From assembly GCA_964390555.1 (NCBI GenBank), contig CAYMJU010000036.1, positions 1 to 11,647 of the forward strand: a DNA stretch of 11,647 nucleotides, given 5' to 3'. Shown here piece by piece: positions 1-6,201 of this stretch. The position numbers and the translations under genes are program-made. Numbering within the stretch: the stretch's first letter is position 1; every line of letters begins with the position of its first letter. This DNA comes from CAVTWS01 sp964390555. Its GTDB lineage: Bacteria; Actinomycetota; Acidimicrobiia; Acidimicrobiales; SHLQ01. The notes beneath the pieces were generated by a model. It saw nothing but the letters and a program-made list of their open reading frames with translations, ran no database searches and had not been told where the DNA came from.

Positions 1-125
1 GTCGACTCACCGAGAGCGACCCCGAGAAGCTGGCGTTCGGTATGAACGTCGAGATGACCATGGTGCCGATCGCGACCGACGGCGAAGGCAACGAGATCAT
101 GACCTTCGCCTTCGCGCCGGCCTGA
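1..125 (+). CDS. DUF35 OB-fold protein, C-terminal fragment (partial)
   Basis: This is the last 40 codons of a gene entering from the left edge, read in the frame starting at base 3 and ending at TGA 123-125. The visible residues include a beta-strand-like stretch, MNVEMTMVPIATDGEGNEI, followed by MTFAFAPA. This looks like the end of the DUF35/OB-fold domain, whose proteins commonly finish with a strand and a short F-x-P tail. DUF35 proteins (zinc ribbon plus OB fold) are known partners of thiolase-like lipid-transfer proteins in actinobacterial steroid and fatty-acid catabolism. The next gene, 46 bases downstream on the same strand, is such a thiolase-like protein, which supports the call. 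The zinc ribbon would lie outside the window and cannot be checked. The assignment rests on a short tail and on context. Confidence 0.6.
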   Translation, partial: RLTESDPEKLAFGMNVEMTMVPIATDGEGNEIMTFAFAPA

Positions 126-171
126 CGGCACGACCAGCGAAGTACGAGACAGGACAAAGGGAACTCCAGAC

Positions 172-1317
172 ATGAACGATGTAGCGATCATCGGCGTCGG
201 ACTCCATCCGTTCGGGCGCTTCGGCGACAAACCGGCGATGAGGATGGCGGCCGACGCCATCCAGCTCGCACTCGACGACGCCGGCGTGACCTGGCCCGAC
301 GTCCAGTTCGGCGTAGGGGGCAGCCACGAGGTCAGCAACACCGACGCCGTCACCCGGCTCGTCGGGCTGACCGGCATTCCGTTCACCAACGTCTTCAATG
401 CTTGCGCGACCTCGGCCACCGCGATCCAGGTTGCCGCCGAGACGATCCGCCTCGGGAAGTACGAAATCGGCATCGCGGTCGGTACCGACAAGCATCCGCG
501 CGGCGCGTTCACCGACGACCCGGCGAAGCTCGGCCTTCCCGAGTGGTACCGCGCCAACGGCCAGTATCTGACCACCAAGTTCTTCGGCATGAAGGCCAAC
601 CGGTACCTCCATGACCACCGGATCTCGCACCAGACGCTCGCGCGGGTGGCGGCGAAGAACTACCGCAACGGTTCGCGCAACCCCAACGCGTTCCGGCGCC
701 AGCCGATGTCGGAGCAGGAGATACTCGACTCCCCGATCCTCAACTACCCCCTCACGCAGTACATGTTCTGCACTCCCGACGAGGGCGCGGCGGCGATGGT
801 CGTGTGCCGGGCCGACATCGCCCACCGGTTCACCGACAAGCCGGTGTACATCCGGGCCACAGAGATCCGTACCCGCCGGGCCGGCGCCTACGAGGTCCAT
901 GCCACGTTCGCGCTGGTCGACGAAGACGTGTCCCCTACGGTCTATGCATCGCGTGCGGCATTCGAGACCGCGGGCCTCGGTCCAGAGGATGTCGATGTCA
1001 TCCAGCTACAGGACACCGATGCCGCCGCCGAGGTCATGCACATGGCCGAGGCCGGGTTCTGCCAAGACGGCGACCAGGAGCAACTGCTCGCCGACGGCGC
1101 AACCGAGATCGACGGCCCACTGCCAGTGAACACCGACGGCGGGCTGATCGCGAACGGCGAACCGATCGGTGCATCCGGTCTGCGCCAGATGCACGAGTTG
1201 GTGCGCCAGCTTCGTGGCCAGGCCGGCGAGCGCCAGGTGCCGGGATCGCCCAAGGTGGGCTTCGCCCAGGTCTACGGTGCGCCCGGCACCGCCGCGGCGA
1301 CGATCATCTCCCTCTGA
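172..1317 (+). CDS. Thiolase-like / lipid-transfer-type (SCP2 thiolase family) protein
   Basis: A 381-residue thiolase-fold protein, about the usual length for SCP2-type thiolases. It starts at ATG 172 behind AAAGGGA (156-162), nine bases upstream. The N-terminal half carries the nucleophile loop NACATS with Cys78. The C-terminal half has NTDGGLIANGEPIGASG (residues 320-336) and then HELVRQLRGQAGERQVPG, which is typical of the actinobacterial 'lipid-transfer' subgroup. The other classical thiolase residues are absent: the GHP histidine is Glu330, the region matching HDCF of SCP2 thiolases reads QDTD (280-283), and the C-terminal CxGG loop reads QVYGAPG (366-372) with no cysteine. Members of this subgroup with a DUF35 partner can act as aldolases on CoA-linked side chains (Ltp2 type) rather than as thiolases. 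Either would be a late chain-shortening step acting in the cytosol. It probably forms an operon with the DUF35 gene just upstream. Confidence 0.85.
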   Translation: MNDVAIIGVGLHPFGRFGDKPAMRMAADAIQLALDDAGVTWPDVQFGVGGSHEVSNTDAVTRLVGLTGIPFTNVFNACATSATAIQVAAETIRLGKYEIGIAVGTDKHPRGAFTDDPAKLGLPEWYRANGQYLTTKFFGMKANRYLHDHRISHQTLARVAAKNYRNGSRNPNAFRRQPMSEQEILDSPILNYPLTQYMFCTPDEGAAAMVVCRADIAHRFTDKPVYIRATEIRTRRAGAYEVHATFALVDEDVSPTVYASRAAFETAGLGPEDVDVIQLQDTDAAAEVMHMAEAGFCQDGDQEQLLADGATEIDGPLPVNTDGGLIANGEPIGASGLRQMHELVRQLRGQAGERQVPGSPKVGFAQVYGAPGTAAATIISL

Positions 1318-1330
1318 CTACCGCGGGTCG
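1308..1330. repeat. 23-base direct repeat, copy 1 (thiolase stop region)
   Basis: This stretch covers the last codons and TGA stop of the thiolase-like gene and 13 bases beyond. It recurs at 1423-1445 with a single difference (T at 1319 against G at 1434). The two copies start 115 bases apart. This is the left copy. The pattern suggests a local duplication or insertion at the gene's 3' end. Confidence 0.75.
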
Positions 1331-1402
1331 ATAGGTGAACGATCGACGTCCAATCGGTCGCCCTCGCTTGCTGGCGCAGTCGAGAAATGCCACTATCACA
1401 TT

Positions 1403-1430
1403 GGAGGGCTCGCCTATCGGCTCTCCCTCT
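1403..1430. terminator. Hairpin repeat, copy A, at a convergent junction
   Basis: A stem-loop lies between the convergent thiolase-like and SnoaL genes. GAGGG (1404-1408) pairs with CCCTC (1425-1429), then there is a 3x3 internal loop, then GCC (1412-1414) pairs with GGC (1419-1421) around the loop TATC. No T-run follows on either strand. The same 28 bases occur at 8381-8408 with two substitutions, again between convergent genes. The position and symmetry suggest a bidirectional transcription end signal. The GC-rich stem without a U tract is common among actinobacterial terminators, but the function is inferred. Confidence 0.5.
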
Positions 1431-1445
1431 GACGACCGCGGGTCG
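1423..1445. repeat. 23-base direct repeat, copy 2
   Basis: This is the right-hand copy of the repeat at 1308-1330, with 22 of 23 positions identical. It begins in the right arm of hairpin copy A and ends ten bases before the SnoaL stop codon. The 92 bases between the copies hold no convincing gene. Beyond the hairpin I see nothing else recognisable there. Confidence 0.75.
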
Positions 1446-1454
1446 GCGCAAGCG

Positions 1455-1853
1455 CTACTCGACGAAGGTGGCCGCTCGACGGTGGAACCGCCAGGTGCCG
1501 TCTTGGTGGTGCAGGACGTCGTGGTAGCGGCCCACGATCTGGATCGCCCATCCGGGCTCGCCCTTCAGGAGCAAGACGACGTCGCTGATCGCCGTGGCCT
1601 CGCGGTCGTTCCAATCGGTCACGAGGGTGTTGAGGACGAGGTGACGCTGAGGCCGCCGCGGCGTCCATCGGGAGTAGGCGGAGCGGAGGGCGTCGTGACC
1701 AACGTGGGTGCCCATGCCCGGGATGTCACAGGCACCGTCGGGGCAGAAGGTGGCGACGACGTCGTCGGTCCGGCCGTCATCGAGCGCCTGGGTGTACGCC
1801 GCGATCACCGCGCGGACACCTTCGGCGACGTCGGCGAATGTCATGTGGTTCAT
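1455..1853 (-). CDS. SnoaL-like / NTF2-fold protein coupled to the Rieske alpha subunit
   Basis: A 132-residue protein of the SnoaL/nuclear transport factor 2-like fold. It has an N-terminal helix (VIAAYTQALDDG), then the typical FCPDGACDIPGMGTHVGHDALR segment. A beta-rich C-terminal half follows (QRHLVLNTLVTDWND, AISDVVLLLKGEPGWAIQIVGRYHD, GTWRFHRRAATFVE). ATG 1853 lies two bases after the Rieske stop codon. An in-frame GTG at 1859 would overlap that stop as GTGA, and another ATG lies at 1844, so the start is uncertain by a few codons. No clear Shine-Dalgarno site is present, which points to translational coupling with the Rieske gene. Beta subunits of Rieske oxygenases share this fold but are usually longer. 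This protein may therefore be a reduced beta-like partner, or an isomerase/hydrolase acting on the oxygenase product. Confidence 0.82.
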   Translation of the reverse strand: MNHMTFADVAEGVRAVIAAYTQALDDGRTDDVVATFCPDGACDIPGMGTHVGHDALRSAYSRWTPRRPQRHLVLNTLVTDWNDREATAISDVVLLLKGEPGWAIQIVGRYHDVLHHQDGTWRFHRRAATFVE

Positions 1854-1855
1854 CG

Positions 1856-3232
1856 TCACGGACCGATCCGAAGATCGAAGTCGGCGACCGGCATCTCGAG
1901 GGGGTTCACGTTCACCGCTTGCATGGCGGGGAGCAGTCTCTCGTAGGGCAAGCCGGCGAGGAAGCCGTCGATGACCCGGTGATAGTTCGAGATGTGTCCC
2001 TCCATCTGTTCGGACAGGCGCATGTACTCGAAGCCCTTCGAATGCAGGCCCCTCTGCTGTCTCGGAAGGTTCGAGAAGTCCTGCTGAGGGATCGGCGGGA
2101 ACCGCGGATCGTCGCACTCCCACGGCTCGGGCGGCGCGACCTTGCCCGGCTCGTTCCCCTCCGGGAACCGCGTGAGCGACCAGATCTCCATCAGCGTCTC
2201 CTCGGGCCCCAACGGGCGGAAGCGGTACGACGAGGCGCTGCTGTACATGGGCAACACGAAGTAGTGCGGGAACACATAGCCCATCGGCTCGTTGAGCCCG
2301 CGAGCCTCGAGCTCGTTGAGGTCCGGGATGTCGCAGCCCGCAGCGCGATGCCAGCTCACCACCGCGTCGTTGAGCGTGCGATACCAGGTTGCCATCGCGA
2401 GCGCCGGGTCGGCGGGCAGCTCGATGCCTCGCAGTCCTTCTGCGATGCGCACATCGTTCGCGTGCACCATCCCGGCCATGCCGTCGCTCATGGTGCGCAG
2501 GTAGTGGATCTCGGAGTCGATGAAGGTTCGCGGGTCCATCGGGCTGCCGTCGCGGGGCGGGTACCGCCCGGGGATGACGAGCTGGGGATGGGCCTGGGTC
2601 ACGTGGTACTGCTCCACGAACGCCTCTTGGGCGAGCTTCCAGTTCACGGGGAGGCGGCACGAGTACCACCACTCGGTTCGCAGCGACTCCACCTTCCATG
2701 CATCGAGGATGGTCGCCGCCGGTTCGATGCATTGCCGCAACGGCGGCGCGCCGGGGTCGAGGTTGATCCACGCGCAGCCGCCCCACACCTCGCACCGCAC
2801 CGCGACGAGATCGATGTCCTCGGGCTGGCGGTTGTGGGCGGCGAACGCCTTGGCCCGGGGGACGTAGGTGTTCGTACCGTCGGGGCCATAGCACCACCCG
2901 TGGAACGGGCAGGTGAACCCGCTCTCGCACGTGCCGCGACCCTCGGCGAACTTGACGCCGCGGTGACGGCAGGCGTTCTGGAACGCCCGGACCCCCTGGT
3001 CCTCGGTGCGCACCACGACGATCGATTGATCGAGGATCTCGTACTCGACGAAGTCGTTCGTCTGTGGGATCTCCTCGAGCCGGCACGCCATCTGCCAGAC
3101 GCGAGGCCACAGCAGCTCGGCCTCCATCTGGAAGAAATCCGGGTCGTAGTACCGCTCCTTGGGGACGCGGTCCGCGCACTCAATGGCGTAGGGCACGGTC
3201 CGTGGCGACCAAGTCGGTTCCGCGATCGTCAT
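1856..3232 (-). CDS. Rieske non-heme iron oxygenase, alpha subunit
   Basis: A 458-residue aromatic-ring-hydroxylating-type oxygenase alpha subunit. The N-terminal Rieske domain has C88-R-H90 and C108-P-F-H111 with 17 residues between the pairs, the ligand set for a [2Fe-2S] cluster. The catalytic domain opens with NWKLAQEAFVEQYHVTQAH (197-215). Its His210 and His215 are the expected mononuclear iron ligands, and Asp385 in QQDFSNLP is a plausible third ligand. Glu207 occupies the position of the bridging acid that is Asp in naphthalene dioxygenase. The enzyme would insert oxygen into a C-H or C=C bond in the cytosol, using electrons from a reductase/ferredoxin not found here. ATG 3232 follows a strong AGGAGG (3238-3243), spacing five. 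The gene is divergent from the Baeyer-Villiger gene and overlaps or nearly abuts the SnoaL gene, so alpha and SnoaL should be co-expressed. The substrate cannot be read from the sequence. Confidence 0.92.
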   Translation of the reverse strand: MTIAEPTWSPRTVPYAIECADRVPKERYYDPDFFQMEAELLWPRVWQMACRLEEIPQTNDFVEYEILDQSIVVVRTEDQGVRAFQNACRHRGVKFAEGRGTCESGFTCPFHGWCYGPDGTNTYVPRAKAFAAHNRQPEDIDLVAVRCEVWGGCAWINLDPGAPPLRQCIEPAATILDAWKVESLRTEWWYSCRLPVNWKLAQEAFVEQYHVTQAHPQLVIPGRYPPRDGSPMDPRTFIDSEIHYLRTMSDGMAGMVHANDVRIAEGLRGIELPADPALAMATWYRTLNDAVVSWHRAAGCDIPDLNELEARGLNEPMGYVFPHYFVLPMYSSASSYRFRPLGPEETLMEIWSLTRFPEGNEPGKVAPPEPWECDDPRFPPIPQQDFSNLPRQQRGLHSKGFEYMRLSEQMEGHISNYHRVIDGFLAGLPYERLLPAMQAVNVNPLEMPVADFDLRIGP

Positions 3233-3237
3233 GCACC

Positions 3238-3243
3238 CCTCCT
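3238..3243 (-). promoter_or_regulatory. Strong Shine-Dalgarno site for the Rieske gene
   Basis: Read on the minus strand, the bases are AGGAGG within AAGGAGGGG, five bases before ATG 3232. This fixes the start against upstream alternatives and suggests high translation of the oxygenase subunit. Confidence 0.7.
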
Positions 3244-3258
3244 TGCCGGAGCGATCTG

Positions 3259-3290
3259 TCGGGCGCCGTTACACTAATCGGCCGGCCCGA
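3259..3290. promoter_or_regulatory. Divergent promoter region with a possible inverted repeat
   Basis: The 113-base gap between the Rieske and Baeyer-Villiger genes must hold both promoters. On the plus strand TACACT (3270-3275) matches an actinobacterial -10 pattern. On the minus strand TAGTGT (3276-3271) does the same, so the two -10 candidates overlap. They are framed by TCGGGC (3259-3264) and GCCCGA (3285-3290), an inverted repeat with a 20-base gap that could be a regulator site. No good -35 boxes are seen, and GC-rich inverted repeats arise easily by chance here. Confidence 0.3.
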
Positions 3291-3345
3291 ACGTCCCAGG
3301 CACCGCGGCAGCCCGCGACGTCACGCCGATCATCGCTGGAGACTC

Positions 3346-4971
3346 ATGACATCCAAAGGATCAACCGTCGACGTGCTGGTGGTCGGTGCCGGTATCACCG
3401 GCCTCTACCAGCTGTATCGCGCTCGCGAGACAGGATTCTCGGCGCAACTGCTCGAAGCCGGTGACGGCGTCGGCGGGACCTGGTACTGGAACCGCTACCC
3501 CGGGGCGCAGTTCGATTCCGAGAGCTACACGTACGCCTACCTGTTCTCCAAGGAGCTGTTCGAGGAATGGGAGTGGCAGGAGCTCTTCGCGCAGCAGCCC
3601 GAGATCGAGCGATACCTGAATTACGTGGTCGACCGGTTCGATCTCCGGCGCCACATCCGATTCGGTGCCAGCGTCACCTCGGCGACCTACGACGAGTCGT
3701 CCGCGACCTGGGCCGTGGTGGCCAGCGACGGCGCAGAGATCCGAGCGCGGTTCGTCGTCGCCGCGACCGGTGTCCTCTCGGTGCCGTACGTTCCCTCGGT
3801 GCCCGGGCGAGACGACTTCCGGGGCGAGTCACACCACACCGGCCGGTGGCCAGCGACACCCGTCGACTTCGCCGGCAAGCGGGTCGCGGTGATCGGTACC
3901 GGATCGAGCGGTGTCCAGTTGATCCCTTACATCGCGAACGAGGCCGCTTCCCTCACGGTGTACCAACGAACCGCGAACTGGTGCACGCCGCTCAACAACG
4001 CGCCGATCACGCCCGAGGATCAGGCTCGGCTCCGGGCCGGCTTCGAAGCGATGCGCGAGACGCTGAACACGTCGCCGAGCGGATTCCTCCACGTCGCGCA
4101 CGATCGCACCACCTTCGACGACTCGGCGGAGCAGCGACAGGCGTTCTACGAGACGATGTGGGCCAGCCCCGGCTTCTCCAAGCTCACCAGCCACTACACC
4201 GACGTGCTGTTCGACCAGGCCGCGAACGCCGAGTGGTGCGAGTTCATCCGCGGGAAGATCCGCGGTCTCGTCGAGGACGCCGATACCGCCGAGCGGCTGA
4301 TCCCGACGGACCACCGTTTCGGCGAGAAACGGCCTCCGTTCGTGACCGGCTACTACGAGGCCTACAACAAGCCCAGCGTGTCCCTCGTCGATCTCGAACG
4401 GACGCCCATCGAACGCGTGACTCCGAGCGGGATCGAGACCGCCGAGGGTGTACAGGAATTCGACATCGTGGTGTGGGCGACCGGCTTCGACTTCGGCACG
4501 GGTGCGCTGTTGCGGATGGGGATCCACGGCCGGCGCGGCGTCGCCCTCAACGATTCCTGGGAGGACGGTCCACGAACGTTCCTCGGCGTTCAGGCCACCG
4601 ACTTCCCGAACCTGTTCTTCCCGGGCGGCCCGCACGCCGCGGCCGGCAACAACCCGCGCTACAACGGCGACCAGGTCGATTTCATCACCGACATGCTCGT
4701 GTACGCCCGCGACCACGGCTGTGACACCATCGAAGCCGACCCTGCCGCTGAGGCCGAGTGGACCGACATGGTCGACCGGCTGGCATCGCGAGGTCCGTTC
4801 GGGGAGAGCAGCTACTACTTCGGAACCAACATCCCCGGGAAGCCTCGACGGTACCTCCTGAACTCCGGCGGACGGCCCAAACTCCTGGCTCGTTTCGCCG
4901 AGGTGATCGAGACCGACTACCGGGCGTTCAGGCTGTCGACGTCGTCGCCATCGGCGGGAACGACCGCCTGA
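3346..4971 (+). CDS. Type I Baeyer-Villiger monooxygenase (FAD/NADPH)
   Basis: A 541-residue flavin monooxygenase, the length of cyclohexanone and phenylacetone monooxygenases. The FAD-binding Rossmann loop is GAGITG (14-19). The motif GGTWYWNRYPGAQFD (43-57) fits the long N-terminal signature of the type I family. The Baeyer-Villiger fingerprint FxGxxxHxxxWP is intact as FRGESHHTGRWP (158-169). The NADPH Rossmann loop is GTGSSG (184-189). Later segments FGEKRPPFVTGYYEAYN and WATGFDFGTGALL are also family-typical. The enzyme would insert oxygen next to a carbonyl, giving an ester or lactone. ATG 3346 is chosen because GGAG (3338-3341) precedes it and the FAD domain begins at once; the open frame extends further upstream without homology. 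The neighbouring hydrolases could open the lactone or ester. It is transcribed alone, divergent from the Rieske gene. Confidence 0.95.
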   Translation: MTSKGSTVDVLVVGAGITGLYQLYRARETGFSAQLLEAGDGVGGTWYWNRYPGAQFDSESYTYAYLFSKELFEEWEWQELFAQQPEIERYLNYVVDRFDLRRHIRFGASVTSATYDESSATWAVVASDGAEIRARFVVAATGVLSVPYVPSVPGRDDFRGESHHTGRWPATPVDFAGKRVAVIGTGSSGVQLIPYIANEAASLTVYQRTANWCTPLNNAPITPEDQARLRAGFEAMRETLNTSPSGFLHVAHDRTTFDDSAEQRQAFYETMWASPGFSKLTSHYTDVLFDQAANAEWCEFIRGKIRGLVEDADTAERLIPTDHRFGEKRPPFVTGYYEAYNKPSVSLVDLERTPIERVTPSGIETAEGVQEFDIVVWATGFDFGTGALLRMGIHGRRGVALNDSWEDGPRTFLGVQATDFPNLFFPGGPHAAAGNNPRYNGDQVDFITDMLVYARDHGCDTIEADPAAEAEWTDMVDRLASRGPFGESSYYFGTNIPGKPRRYLLNSGGRPKLLARFAEVIETDYRAFRLSTSSPSAGTTA

Positions 4972-4974
4972 GCG

Positions 4975-4991
4975 CCGGCGCGAAACGCCGG
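4975..4991. terminator. Short perfect hairpin at the Baeyer-Villiger/cyclase convergent junction
   Basis: CCGGCG (4975-4980) and CGCCGG (4986-4991) form a perfect 6-base-pair stem with the loop CGAAA. It fills most of the 21-base gap between the two convergent stop codons. There is no T-run on either strand, so its role as a shared transcription end is inferred from position. Its sequence is unrelated to the hairpin repeat found at the other two junctions. Confidence 0.4.
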
Positions 4992-4992
4992 A

Positions 4993-6048
4993 CTAGACGG
5001 TCGCGACCGGCGTCAGCGGAGACCCCACAGCTCCCGGCAGCCGAAGTGGTGGCGCGGTGAGCAAGAACCGGTTCCGATCGTGCTCGCGCAGCCAAGCCGC
5101 GAGTTCGTGCAGGTACCACATCTCGCCGAGGGGGACGCCGAGCCGGAACAGGCAGAGGTTGTGGATCGGGAGCAGCGAGTGCCGGGTCTGGTTCGGGTCC
5201 CTTCCGACGAACCCTTCGACCGCGTAGTTGTCGGCCACCAACGCCGAGATCTGCGACTCGGCGATCCACTCCAGCAGCGAGCCGTCCCGACTGTCGAGGT
5301 AGGTGCACATGGTGTGGATCTTCACGGGGTCCGGTTCACGGTTCCAGTTGAGGACCTCGGTCGCGAAGCCGGTGTGCAGGATCAGCATGTCGCCGGGCTC
5401 GACCACTACGTGGTCGGCCGCCATGACCTCCTGGAGCATCTTCAGATCGACCCCGCGCCAGTCGTGGCCCAGATGGTGGGCCAAGTCGACGAGGACGCCG
5501 CGACCCTGCACGCCTTGGTACGCCATGTGTTCCATGCCCAGATGGTGAGCGAAGCAGCGGTGCCCGCTGCCGTCACCCGCGGCGTCGGGTTTCGGTCCGG
5601 CGAGGTCGGCGCCGGCGCGGTACCCGTTGTAGTACACGGCCTCCTCGATCCCGTCGCCGTCGGCGTCGAACTCGGCACCTACATGGGCGAGGGAATCCCA
5701 CTGCGTCGAGTACTGAAGGGAGAGCGTCACCACGTCGTCGGCCCACACGTCGACGAAGCGGGGCCCGCCCTCGTCCATCTCGCTCATGTGGACGTTGTAG
5801 AAGCTCTCGGGGTTGCCGCGCATGTCCTCGGTCGGCGCGAGGACCGGTGGCAGCCGCCGCTGGTTCAAGGCCGTTCCGCCTGGATAGTCGAGCGGCAGGC
5901 TGAGGCAGAAGCTGATGCCGGCCTCGACCTCGCGCACGCCCTCGAGGACCTTCTCGGGGGTCAGGAGATTGATCCGGCCCAGCTCGTCGTCGTCGCCCCA
6001 ATCACCCCACGTCGACCCTGGCGGGCGCTGCACCCATCGCTTCGTCAC
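4993..6048 (-). CDS. Cyclase-family (kynurenine formamidase-like) metal-dependent hydrolase
   Basis: A 351-residue member of the cyclase family (PF04199-like fold). Supporting segments are the N-terminal WGDWGDDDELGRINLLTPEKV, the active-site region QYSTQWDSLAH (112-122), GVLVDLAHHLG and EPGDMLILHTGF. Family members hydrolyse amide, lactone or C-C bonds using metal ions bound by HxGTHxDxPxH. Here Asp118 and His122 remain, but the first two histidines are Gln112 and Gln116. This places the protein in the 'TQWD' type, whose substrates are poorly known. The start is GTG 6048, supported by GGAG of AGGAGA (6054-6058) five bases upstream. It converges tightly on the Baeyer-Villiger gene and is divergent from the amidohydrolase gene. 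Lactone or ester hydrolysis after Baeyer-Villiger oxidation is a reasonable but unproven role. Confidence 0.88.
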   Translation of the reverse strand: MTKRWVQRPPGSTWGDWGDDDELGRINLLTPEKVLEGVREVEAGISFCLSLPLDYPGGTALNQRRLPPVLAPTEDMRGNPESFYNVHMSEMDEGGPRFVDVWADDVVTLSLQYSTQWDSLAHVGAEFDADGDGIEEAVYYNGYRAGADLAGPKPDAAGDGSGHRCFAHHLGMEHMAYQGVQGRGVLVDLAHHLGHDWRGVDLKMLQEVMAADHVVVEPGDMLILHTGFATEVLNWNREPDPVKIHTMCTYLDSRDGSLLEWIAESQISALVADNYAVEGFVGRDPNQTRHSLLPIHNLCLFRLGVPLGEMWYLHELAAWLREHDRNRFLLTAPPLRLPGAVGSPLTPVATV

Positions 6049-6093
6049 GGCTTCTCCTCGTCAGGTTCGGTGCCTTCGGGCCCGCTTGATGCG

Positions 6094-6122
6094 TTGTCTG
6101 TACCGACCGCTTGGTCTAGCTT
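6094..6122 (+). promoter_or_regulatory. Candidate promoter and operator of the amidohydrolase-SDR operon
   Basis: TTGTCT (6094-6099) and TAGCTT (6117-6122) are separated by 17 bases and could serve as -35 and -10 boxes, giving a leader of roughly 70 bases before ATG 6202. The last 12 spacer bases (6105-6116) are GACCGCTTGGTC, an inverted repeat GACC-N4-GGTC. A regulator bound there would block RNA polymerase. The -35 match is moderate and the repeat is short, so both calls are tentative. The rest of the 153-base divergent gap must also hold the cyclase promoter, which I could not place. Confidence 0.35.
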
Positions 6123-6201
6123 AGAAATGAGGCCCGCGTCGGTCTGCCCGAGCAGCGGTGAGCAGTCGCGCGTCGCATCGAACCCAGAAAGGTCGCGCCG
6201 A

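Noticed and set aside
1854..3179. Minus-strand frame joining the SnoaL protein to a long N-terminal extension inside the Rieske gene
   Set aside because: The extension is the Rieske gene read in another frame (R-, P- and G-rich, without motifs). Only the last 132 codons from ATG 1853 carry a real fold.
1838..3277. Long plus-strand open frame (479 codons) opposite the Rieske gene
   Set aside because: It is antisense to a clear Rieske oxygenase with all metal ligands. Its translation shows no recognisable domain and is rich in R, H and V, as expected of a shadow frame in high-GC DNA.
3064..3345. Upstream extension of the Baeyer-Villiger open frame
   Set aside because: It overlaps the start of the divergent Rieske gene and precedes the FAD-binding fold, which begins just after ATG 3346. 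The added residues are low-complexity shadow sequence.
3567..4724. Plus-strand 385-codon open frame inside the Baeyer-Villiger gene
   Set aside because: It is arginine-rich, has no domain, and overlaps a gene with intact FAD, NADPH and fingerprint motifs. It is a frame shadow.
5080..6201. Upstream extension of the amidohydrolase open frame (374 codons)
   Set aside because: This part is antisense to the cyclase-family gene and has no homology. The amidohydrolase motif SADGHILEP begins right after ATG 6202, which has its own ribosome site.
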